Shown here: in pieces, positions 54,500 through 64,000 of the stretch
Layout of the letters: every line of letters begins with the position of its first letter
How positions within the stretch are numbered: the stretch's first letter is position 1
NCBI RefSeq assembly: GCF_024713945.1
Contig: NC_134686.1
Span: 830,001-894,000 of the forward strand
DNA from: Dermatophagoides farinae
Taxonomy: Eukaryota > Arthropoda > Arachnida > Sarcoptiformes > Pyroglyphidae
Direction of reading: 5' to 3'
DNA: 64,000 bases
Notes under the pieces: generated by a model
What the model saw: the letters and a program-made list of their open reading frames with translations, nothing else
What the model was told of the DNA's origin: nothing
The model's database searches: none
Made by a program: the position numbers and the translations under genes

Positions 54500-57400
54500 T
54501 GAAATATATATTCACAATTGACATACATATGTGAACGATGGCAAACATACACAAACACACATATACACGCAAGGCAAGAATCAATCAATTGAGAGAATGA
54601 GAGAAAGAGAAAAAAAGGCCGTGAGAATGAAAAAACAAAAAAAAAATCAATCAATAATCGATCGACAAATATCGACGACAATAAAAATTAGCAACAACAA
54701 CAACAACAACAACAAGGAACACAACAAACGAACAAACAAGCGACACACACACATACACACGCAGGGAGCGAATGGATATATATACAAAAAGAATAAATAT
54801 ATGAAGAATTTTCTTACATTATCATTTCCTTTAGAACAAATTTTGTTTTTCTCTCTTCTAATATATTGCCCACACACAAATTCTATACACATATACACCA
54901 CTATTGTCTGATGGAATAACTGAATATTTGGGAGTATAATCATCATCATCATCATCATCATCAGCATGATAAATAATAATAACATAACAGGAGATTATTA
55001 TACCCACATATAGCCCAACACACAGAATACAAGAAAAAAAGGCTATAATTTTGGTAACATTTTTTGTTTCTCATCATTCACCATTGTGTGTGTGTGTGTG
55101 AATGAATTGTATATACAGGCAAAATGAATAGAAAAAGAAAGGAAAAATAAAAATTGAATTCATATATATGAAAAAAGAATGAATTTGTATCAAGATTATT
55201 TTGATTGAATTTTTGATGATTCCATCTCTTTCTTTTTTTTTGATTATATCAAAATTCAAAAAAAAATTTTTTCGATTCAATTATAATTCAACATTTCATA
55301 TATATTATATAGTGGGGGGTGAAATCCAATCATCAAATTGCAGCAAACACAATTCGATCGATCGATTTTGTAATATTATCGATCATCACCATATGGAAAT
55401 CTTCATCATCATCATCTTGTGATTATTGTTGTTGCTGCTGTTTTTTATTGTCGATTTAATTGAATTTCGTGTTTTTTTTTTGGTTGAAAAAAAATTCATC
55501 TCACGCAAATATAACACTATCTGTCGGTTTTGAATGAAAATAATTACAAAAAAAATTCGAACTTTAACAATTTTTTTTCATCATTCCATTTTTTTTGTCA
55601 AAAAAATGAAATCGATAAAATTTGTGGATGATGATGATGATGATGATATTTTCATATTCATGAACACAGATGTTATGTTTGTGTACACATGATTTCTATC
55701 AATGATGATAATGAATGTTGATGCCGGTGTAGTGGCGGTGCTGGTGGTGGTGGTGGTGGTGATGGAACCCATTTTTTTTTCAATATTTTTTTGTTTTTCT
55801 GTTTGATCATCATGACTCATTTATGATGATGATGATGATGATGATGATGAAGATGTCGTCGTTATTATTATTTATTCATCATCAGTTATTATATGGCGTT
55901 GATGATTTTGTTGTCATGAAATTAATATTATTAGTGATTAGTGATTTTTTTTCAGCAAAAAAAAAAAAAAAAAAAAAAAAAAGAAATTCTGACAAATCAT
56001 ATATCAACAATTGTCAACAACAAACATTTGTAACATATCATCATCATCATCATCATCCATCGTTGTTGTTGTTGTTTTTTTATCAACATTTTTTTTATTG
56101 TTCGTGCACGTAGCACACACACACACAAACAAAAAAAAATCATTGAAAGTACGTGCTTATCAAAGTTTTTTTTTTTTTTAATCTTGTCGAATGTTTTTAA
56201 TTCGTCACCACCATTCTTCAATAATTTTTCATTTTCAAAGAATCGATGATGATGATGATGAAACAAATTAAAAAAAAAAAAAAAATAGAAATTGGGCCAT
56301 GTTCATATAAGAGCGAAACGGCTTCTAGCATGACAACAACAAAAAACATGTATTAATCGATGATTTTAATTGATTTTTTTTTTAATATTATTATTATTAT
56401 AATCAAAAAGAATTCATCTACTCACGCGTAATTGTGTGTGTGTGTGTGTGTGTGTTGTATATGGATGCAATCATCCAATCCATTTTTTCCAAGTAAAATG
56501 AAAATCCGTATAAAAACCAACAGCAACAACAAAAAAATATTCGAATTTTACGAACACACACACACACACACACGTTATTTATGAATTTGTTTCCTCAATT
56601 TATTGGCTCAATTTCATCATCACTTTTTATTTCAAAATTTATTACAGTGTGTATGTGTGTGTGTGACCTACTACTACTACTACTACTACTACTACTATTA
56701 TCCGTGTAGTGAAATTCGAATTTTTTTTTATTATCGAAATATAAGATTTTTCACTTTTTTTTTGTATGTTCACCTAATAATTTTCATTTGCATTCTATTT
56801 TCTAACAAAAAAAACGAACGAATTTGATTTCAATCACAACAACCAAAGGTAACACCACCACCACCACCACCATCAAGCGACAAAACGTAAGTTTTAAAAT
56901 TTGACAAAATAAAAACTCATGTTTCTCTTCAAGTGAGTGAATGAATGAGCATGATGATGATGATGATGAAATTTTTTCCTCATTTACCATCGCCATCATA
57001 TCAAATCAAATCAAATCAATGTTTTTTTTTTTTTTTTTTTTTTGGTCATTCAAACCGTTATTTGATTTGTTTTTTTTTCGAATGTGAATTAAATTTCTAT
57101 ATACACACAATTTCCATTGCCGTCCTTGCTTTGTCATCGTAATATTGATGACGATGATCATTGTGTGATGATGATTGGTTGTATGTTTATGTGTTGACAA
57201 TAATCAAAAAAAAAAAAACGACAACAACAACAACAATAAAATATGAATATATATGAAAATGAAACAATGTTAATCATATACATTATATCAACAGTCATCA
57301 GAAATATGTTAATCATAATCATCATATTTCTATGGCTGTATTCCATCCATCAATCAATCCATTTTCATCAATATAATAATGGTAAGCAAAACATAGGAAA

Positions 57401-58487
57401 TAAAAATAATCCACATTACATTTGGTGATTACAAATCAATTGTTGTTGACAATCAATCAATCAATCAATCAATCAATAAGCAACAAAACAATGTGATCTA
57501 ATTTGATTATCCATCATCATCATCATCATCATATAATTGTTTAACATAGTGGTTAATTATTATCAATTCGTAACCACAACAACAACAATAAATATGAAAA
57601 TGATCCATAAATAATAATAATAATGATAACCTTGTCAGATTAATAAGATCAACATTTTTGTTTGTTTGTTTGTGTGTGTGTTGATAACCTCAAACACACA
57701 ATATATATATGGTTTCATTGTTTCAATTATCATTATCATCATCATAATGAAATGTGTATGTGTAACATTTAATTTGGCTTATTTCCTACCCCCTTAAAAT
57801 ATATATCATATTATAATTGACGACAATCATTTATGATCGATAAACACAGAACAACAACAACAACAACAACCAAATGTTTTCTTCCTCTTTTTTTGTTTTC
57901 TCAACATGTAATTGTGTTTTGTGCATTATTTGATCAAAAAAAAATTATCATCATTTCGTATGAATCATACACACACACAAAAGCCTCATTTAGATTTTAT
58001 TATTAGTACAACAACCAAAAAAAATCATCCAAATTGATAAAATTTTTTATTTAGATTCAATTCAATAATCGGGTGGGGTTTTTTTCATTCAAATCAAGTA
58101 ATCATCATCATCATCGTCATTATCATTCTTAAGGTGTGTAAATGTGTGTTATATTAGGTGTATTATTGTCATGTTTACACTTAACAATTGTAAAAGCAAC
58201 AAATCAATTTGTCAATCGAAAAAATGAAATCACAGACATACACATTTCACTTGAAAAAATTTTTGGTTTGCAATAACTAAGACACAATCAATGAGATGAT
58301 GTGACATAAAGTTTTTTGTTGTGTTTTTTTTATCATTTCAATTTGTTTGATTGAACTGGATTCTTCAATCGATCATTTTTTTGTTTCATGATTTTCGTTT
58401 TTCTTTCAACAATAAATTGATTTGTTTTTTTTTCTCTTTCTCCAACTTTTAGGTATTCAAATTGACAATTTTGTATTGATCGAATAG

Positions 58488-58520
<33 letters not shown>

Positions 58521-58545
58521 GCCACGGGCACGACAACATTAAAAA
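54500..58545. other. 4 kb gene-free stretch
   Basis: CAA, CA, ATC, CTA and poly-A/T repeats. An ATG at 57243 opens 45 hydrophobic codons to a donor-like GTAAGC at 57382, but no partner exon is visible. Right end is the 5' flank of the FAXDC2-like gene. Confidence 0.5.
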
Positions 58546-59645
58546 ATGATGTCAACAAAAACAACACAAGAAAATTGTACTGAATCAAATTATCTAAGCC
58601 ATGTATTGACATTAACCGATCGAATATCTGAACCGGCACGTGATTGGATACAATTTTTATTCGATAAATATGAATCAAATTTTGATCGAACATCAGCTAT
58701 TTGTTCGGAAATATTATCACTAATGATATTGACAATGGGCTGTTTCTGGCTAATTGGCTCATTCTATACATTATTGGATTATTTTCAATGGCCAAAATTT
58801 CTATATCGTTATAAAATACAAGATGATAAACAAGTATGTATGTCTGTGTGTCTGTTTGTCTGTGTTTTATTCTTATGAATTTCTTATGAAATCTTTTTTC
58901 TCATTTTCTTATAGATCACATTGGATGATATTATTGAAACGGCAAAAGTAGCATTCTATAATCAAATTACCGTACAATTATTGACAACAGCATTGGGATC
59001 TTTGATAATGAATAATTTACCATTCGACAGAAATTATCGTGTGCCTCCAGTATCGACAATTATTTATCATTTAGTTGTTTTTGTATTTCTACAGGAGATC
59101 ACATTTTACTACTTACATCGTTTACTTCATTATAAATTCTTTTATCGTTTTATTCATAAAATTCACCATAAATGGCAAGCACCGATTGCTATATCAGCAT
59201 TATATTGTCATCCATTTGAACATTTTTTAGCCAATCTTGTGCCTGTACTAATTGGACCATTTTTAATGCTTAGCCATCGTAGTACGATTTCAATATGGCT
59301 ATTGATTGTTCATATTGTTACATTGAATGATCATTCTGGTTATCATTTTCCATTGATGCCATCACCAGAATTTCATGATTATCACCATTTAATGTTAGTA
59401 TAATATATCCTTTATAATATATATCAATCACTTGATCAATAATGAACAAATATTTTTTTCTTTTATCATTTTCATACTTACATCCAAACAAATTGAACAG
59501 GTTCAATCAAAATTTTGGTCGTATGGGATTTTTAGATTATTTTCATGGTACAAGTGAACGTTATTTTAAATCAAAATATTCAAAACGACATCAAGTACTA
59601 CTTAGTTTGACACCAATGAAAATATTGATACCAGATAATGATTAA
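58546..59645 (+). CDS. FAXDC2: fatty acid hydroxylase domain-containing protein 2 (FAXDC2-like, sterol desaturase family)
   Basis: Exons 58546-58833, 58915-59393 and 59501-59645 give 303 aa (vertebrate FAXDC2 is about 333). Membrane di-iron oxygenase of the C4-methylsterol oxidase group, expected in the ER. The histidine boxes are complete: HRLLH (164-168), HKIHH (177-181) and HDYHH (250-254), plus the further conserved His in ALYCHPFEH and HSGYH. Hydrophobic spans lie at about residues 50-70, 103-125, 140-160 and 205-235. The order HKIHHKWQAPI-x-x-x-x-LYCHP-x-EH and PSPEFHDYHH is closer to FAXDC2 than to sterol C4 oxidase. Arthropods lack de novo sterol synthesis, so the substrate is probably dietary sterol or another lipid. 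The exon 2/3 join restores HHLMFNQNFG. Confidence 0.92.
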
Positions 59646-60708
59646 TCTAACAAAATCAATCAAGATTTTATAATATTATTATTGTTTTATTTATAATATA
59701 TATTACATCTATCAAATTGTCAATTGTGTTTCATTTAAAAAATAATCTAATCCAACAAAACGTGAAATGTTTCACTTTATTGATGTGTAAACATACATAC
59801 ACACATAAACAGACACAGACACACAACATTATTCTTCCAAAGATTTTAATATTTGTTATATTATTATAAACGATCAACAAAGTATTTTTCATTCATGAAT
59901 ATTTTGCTATGGCTATTTTTTTTCAGAATAAAGAAAAAAAAACTTATTCATTGAAAAAAAAAACCACTTGTTGTTGTTGTTGCCAGGGGCTCATGTGTGA
60001 ATAACAAAATACCTATCTATTGAAATCAATGATGACGTGAAAATCAATCATCATGATGATGATGATGATCAAAAATGGCAAAAAAAAAAACAACAATCTT
60101 TCTTTTTTTTGTATGATGTTCTTTTTTATTTTAAATTCAAGGAAAATCAACGAAATCAACAATTAATAACGTATATATATTGAGAAGATAAGACTGATAA
60201 ACTACAGGATGGTTAGTAAGAGATTAATACGGTACAGCACATATGAATGTTAATTTTCTTGAATACAAAAGTCAACAATACCGTTTCGATTAAACAAATA
60301 ACACACAATGATGATGATGACGACGATGATTCAGGGACACTGGCATCTATGTTTCTCATTATTAATTCAAATTGAATTTGTTTTTTTTTTTTTTGATCCT
60401 TGAATAATGAGAAAAAAAAATAAAGAAAGAAAGAAAAAGTTTAATTAGAATTTGAAGATGAGATGGTGGTAAAAACAACACAATGCACACACACACACAG
60501 AGAGAGGTTTTTTTTCATTATCGATAAACCATGATGATGGTAGTGTTTGTGTGTGTGTGTGTGTATGCTGCTGCTGCTACTTATCAAAATGTAAAAGAAA
60601 AAGAAAAAACCTCGTCTATTTTTTTCTGAATAAAAAGCCAGAGCCATCCATTCATTTCATTTTTTTTTTAGTTTTTACATTCAAAAAATTGATCAAATTC
60701 GATTCATC
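59646..60708. other. intergenic spacer
   Basis: Between two plus-strand genes. Contains GAT, CA/GT and CTG repeats and poly-A/T; no gene seen. Confidence 0.5.
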
Positions 60709-61863
60709 ATGAAATCAATCAACTGTTCAATAATAATTGGTTTATTATTCATCATGTGTTTATGGTCAACAATTTTCATTGTAATAGTAGATGTTCATCA
60801 ATTGAATTCATCAGATTTTGGCCGTATTGTTGATCATCCACATCGTGATGGATCAAAGTCCAAACAAATTGTCATGAATAATGGCCATTGTTTACCATTG
60901 GTTGCATTTGGTACATGGCAATTGGGCAATAATAGTGTTGTGAAACGAGCCATAAAATCGGCTATAACCAATGGTTATAGATTGATTGATACAGCAGATA
61001 TTTATGGTAATGAACAAATGATTGGTGATATTCTACAAGAATTATTCAAAGAAGGAATCATAAATCGTGATGATTTATTCATAACAACAAAAGTTTGGTG
61101 TAATCATTTTTCCAAATCAAGTGTCATCAAAAGTATACAACAATCGATGCAAAAATTAAAAGTTTCCTATATAGATCTAGTGTTGTTACATTATCCAACT
61201 GGTTTCAAAGAAAATGATGATCAAGATAAATATCCAAAATTTAAAAATGGTTCCATTATACCACGAACATGGAAAAAAGATTCATATTTAGAAACATGGG
61301 AATCAATGGAACAAGCCATACGTAATAATTATACACATTCAATTGGTGTATCAAATTTTAATCGTAGACAAATAAAAACATTACTTTCAAAAGCAACAAT
61401 AAAACCGGTTATTAATCAGGTAATATAATCTAATCAATATGCAAATATATAAAAAAAATGAATTTCATTCAAATTTTTTTTTTTATTACAGGTTGAAAGT
61501 CATCCAAATTTGAAACAAAAATTATTATTAAAATATTTGCTTGAAAATCAGATTATAATGCAAGCATATGCACCAATAAGACGTGCAGATAAAGAATTAT
61601 TAAATGATCCACGATTGATCGCAATTGGTGAAAATCATAATAAAACTAGTGCACATATTGCATTACGTTGGCAATTACAACGTTCAGTACCGATTGTTGT
61701 GAAAAGTTCAAATCCAAAACGAATAAAATCCAATATACAATTATTTGATTTTCAATTAACCAATGATGAAATGAAACAAATTGATATGATTGATGAAAAA
61801 CAACGTATATATGATATAAATGGACTAACTAATCATCCAGATTATCCATTCAATGAAGAATAA
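60709..61863 (+). CDS. aldo-keto reductase with N-terminal signal/anchor (paralogue 2)
   Basis: Exons 60709-61419 and 61492-61863 give 360 aa. NAD(P)H-dependent carbonyl reductase fold with a complete tetrad: Asp94 and Tyr99 (DTADIYGNE), Lys128 (TTKVW) and His161 (LLHYP). Also GVSNFNRRQ, NQVESHPNLKQ, AYAPIRR and a cofactor-binding loop VVKSSNPKRIKSN. Residues 8-27 are strongly hydrophobic (IIIGLLFIMCLWSTIFIVIV), a signal peptide or type II anchor. The four catalytic residues fall at the same numbers as in the paralogue at 30711-31986, so the N-terminal extensions are the same length in both. It has one intron, placed just before the VESHPNL motif, where paralogue 1 has none, and lacks paralogue 1's two introns. 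Substrate unknown. Confidence 0.93.
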
Positions 61864-61897
61864 AATGAAATGAAAATTGAAAAAAAAAATCCACAAG

Positions 61898-61903
61898 AAT
61901 AAA
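61898..61903 (+). terminator. AATAAA poly(A) signal, aldo-keto reductase 2
   Basis: AATAAA 35 nt after the stop at 61863; short 3' UTR as in other genes here. Confidence 0.6.
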
Positions 61904-63535
61904 TGTTTGTCTTGTATACATAATTTTTCAATTATATTGGACAAATATTTGCTTTAAAAAAAACAGCAGCAACAGCAAAAATCATTGAATCAAATTGACC
62001 TTAACTTATTTTATTCGATTTGGTCAGTTTTTTTGTAATTTTTATTCTGGTAACCACGCACACCAACACAATGACCATCATTTTTTTTGTTTTGTTTTGT
62101 TTCCAAACATAATTCCATAAATGTCCATTTGTCATTTAAATACTAATGATAATAATAATAATAAAAAATTTCTGGCCAATTATAATCACGTATCTTGAGA
62201 TTTTTTTTTCTGGTTTTTTTGGTCTTGGGTTTCAAAGGTTATTATAAAGACTCCATGGTCAATGTTATGAGTAAATGAACAATCACCAGCAGAGAAAGAA
62301 TTTTTTTTTTTTGGGTTGTACGCAATAATAATTTTTTTTTTGTTTCACAATGTTCATTTTAATCAAATTTCATCATTCATTCTATCTATTCATTTATTAC
62401 TATTAGAAAGATAGACAGACACAATCACTCACCACTCATCATTGGTCTTTGTCTTTTTTTTTATTTTGTCAAATTTAGTTCATAACAACAACAACAACAA
62501 CAACAACCAGTCAAAAAAATAAAAGCCAACTAATAATAATTGTGAACCAGCAAAAAAAAAAAAAAATTTGGTTGGTTGGTTAGTTAGTTGGTCCACTTTT
62601 GCCTTCGATTCTAATATATTTTATTATGTGGATTTTCAGAATCTATCTATCTCCCTTTGTTCTAATAATAATAATAATATTCTGTCATTTATTCATTGCG
62701 TGATATCCATATTGAATTAGTAGTTGTTGTATATATATATATAAAAAACCATGTATATTCATATAAATATAGAATTATTCTGTCCATAAAAAAATGTATG
62801 CGTGTGTGTGTGTAAAGTCATGATAATCTAATAAGAATAATGAAAACAAAAAACAAAAAAAAAAATTTCACTATTCACCAAGGTATATTATCATCATTGG
62901 AAAAATTATCGTTTGATCCAAAAAAAATACTGTCCGATCATCATCATCATTTGTAGTTGTATATGGAAAAGGTGTGTGTGTGTGTGTGTGTGTGTTGCGT
63001 TTATATCTTTCTATCTATCTACACATTAATTATAATGCAAACTTTTTTTGCTGTTGTTGTTGTTATTGTTGGTTGGTTTGTTTGCCACAAAACAAAACTC
63101 TATTATCTGATGATAGTCTTCTTCTTTCTTCTTCTTCTTCTTTTTTTTTATTCATTGAAAATGACAACAGCAACGAACAAGATGATTGAACAAGAATCGT
63201 AGGAGGATATCATATATATAATATTGTACTCTCGGTACACACACACACACATAGTGAAAAAGAATTGCAAAATTTTTTTTTTTATACTTAGTCCGGTCGA
63301 CCAGATCAATTGGTTAAATGAATTTACAATTTGATCAGGGTTCGATTGTTCGTCTATCCGTTATTTGTTTGTTGTGGCGAAAATCATCAGCTATTTCCAC
63401 ACACACACAAACAAACAAACAAATCACTATCGATTGTGATGATCATTATATATTTGTTTGTTGTTGTTGTTGATTGATTGATAAAATTTTTTTTATTTTT
63501 TTTTTGCATTAAACAATCGATTGTTTGAAAATAAA
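61904..63535. other. intergenic spacer
   Basis: Microsatellites (CAA, AAT, GT, CTT) and poly-T. A tRNA-like string near 63300-63360 was examined and rejected. No gene seen. Confidence 0.5.
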
Positions 63536-64000
63536 ATGTCATATTGTGCTGTATATTTGAATCGAATTCACCGTGAAAAAAATCTACCGGAAAAACCAGA
63601 AGATCCATTAATATTGGAAAAATCAATACCATATGATGCTGAATTTACATTCATCGATTTTGTTCCATCAGTATTAACATATTCATCTAGTGCACATCAT
63701 CAAGTTGAATATCATCGATTCAGGTATTGTATTGTAATTTTCATTCTCTCTCTCTTTTTTTTGTATTTTGTACAATTGATTATTGATTAGTTTAATAATA
63801 TCATCATCATTATATTGATATTAGTCATCTGATTGATACGGCCAATAATTGGTTGGATAAAAATTCACATTGGAATATAATCAATTGTGAAACGGTACGT
63901 TTATCTTATCGTCATAATGTCACTTCAATGGTTAGCCGTTGGGAACAACAAATCAATCCGGTAACACCATTATGGAGTCCAATATCACGTGGTGAATTTG
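63536..64000 (+). CDS. unrecognised protein, 5' part only (cut by window end)
   Basis: Exons 63536-63723 and 63825 to beyond 64000 join in frame (phase 2, codon AG|T). The protein starts MSYCAVYLNRIHREKNLPE and passes through FTFIDFVPSVLTYSS, then HLIDTANNWLDKNSHWNI, INCETVRLSYRHNVTS and SRWEQQINPVTPLWSP. The sequence is ordinary globular protein, without homopolymers, and the pattern LID-x-A-N-x-WL ... W-x-(I/V)-(I/V)-x-CETV looks conserved, but I cannot name the family. No signal peptide. The rest lies to the right of the window. Confidence 0.75.

Noticed and set aside
57243-57381. Short hydrophobic first exon with donor GTAAGC
   Set aside because: Starts with a plausible ATG but no acceptor exon or conserved sequence is visible within several kb, and the hydrophobicity comes from ATC/ATA-rich DNA.
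63296-63360. tRNA or SINE promoter (AGATCAATTGGTTAA followed by GGGTTCGATTG)
   Set aside because: D-loop-like and T-loop-like strings are present, but the acceptor, anticodon and T stems do not pair. At most a decayed tRNA-derived promoter.

Overview
This is nuclear eukaryotic DNA, very AT-rich and crowded with CAA/TTG, ATC/GAT and CA/GT microsatellites and poly-A/T runs. The recognisable genes have small introns (mostly about 60-140 bp), GT-AG borders and homopolymer tracts (Q, S, T, N, H) inside the proteins. Together with the gene set (NRF-type acyltransferase, glutaminyl cyclase, lipase, BET protein, a canonical class I terpene synthase), this suggests an arthropod. My best guess is an acariform (astigmatid, house-dust-mite-like) mite. 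The species cannot be fixed from the window.

Layout. 1-275: a decayed fragment resembling the 3' end of a non-LTR retrotransposon ORF. 1.36-13.8 kb, minus strand: two low-complexity coding exons 11 kb apart, each ending in an Arg-rich RRH(S/T) motif and an identical GTAAGTTT donor in the same phase. They look like N-terminal exons of one large gene continuing left of the window, possibly a PDE4/dunce-type phosphodiesterase. 13.8-26.5 kb: gene-free, microsatellite-rich. 26.5-46 kb: a compact cluster holding a lipase (+), an aldo-keto reductase (+), a glutaminyl cyclase (+), an NRF-type acyltransferase 3 (-), a class I terpene synthase (+) and a two-bromodomain BET protein (-). 46-58.5 kb: gene-free, but holding a strikingly GC-rich array of long hairpins (53.58-53.96 kb) followed by a decayed mobile-element fragment. 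58.5-64 kb: a FAXDC2-type sterol-desaturase-family protein (+), a second aldo-keto reductase (+) and the first exons of an unrecognised gene (+) cut by the window end.

The clearest discovery candidate is the terpene synthase at 39486-40953. It has the aspartate-rich motif, an NSE-type metal motif, an Arg exactly 46 residues before the NSE motif, and a C-terminal RY pair, in a four-exon gene with its own TATA box. Canonical terpene synthases are not part of the ordinary animal toolkit. Its neighbours include two signal-bearing aldo-keto reductases, a membrane acyltransferase and a lipase, which makes a semiochemical role worth testing, but that is inference. The second striking signal is the GC-rich 83-bp-period hairpin array at 53.6 kb, unlike anything else in the window.
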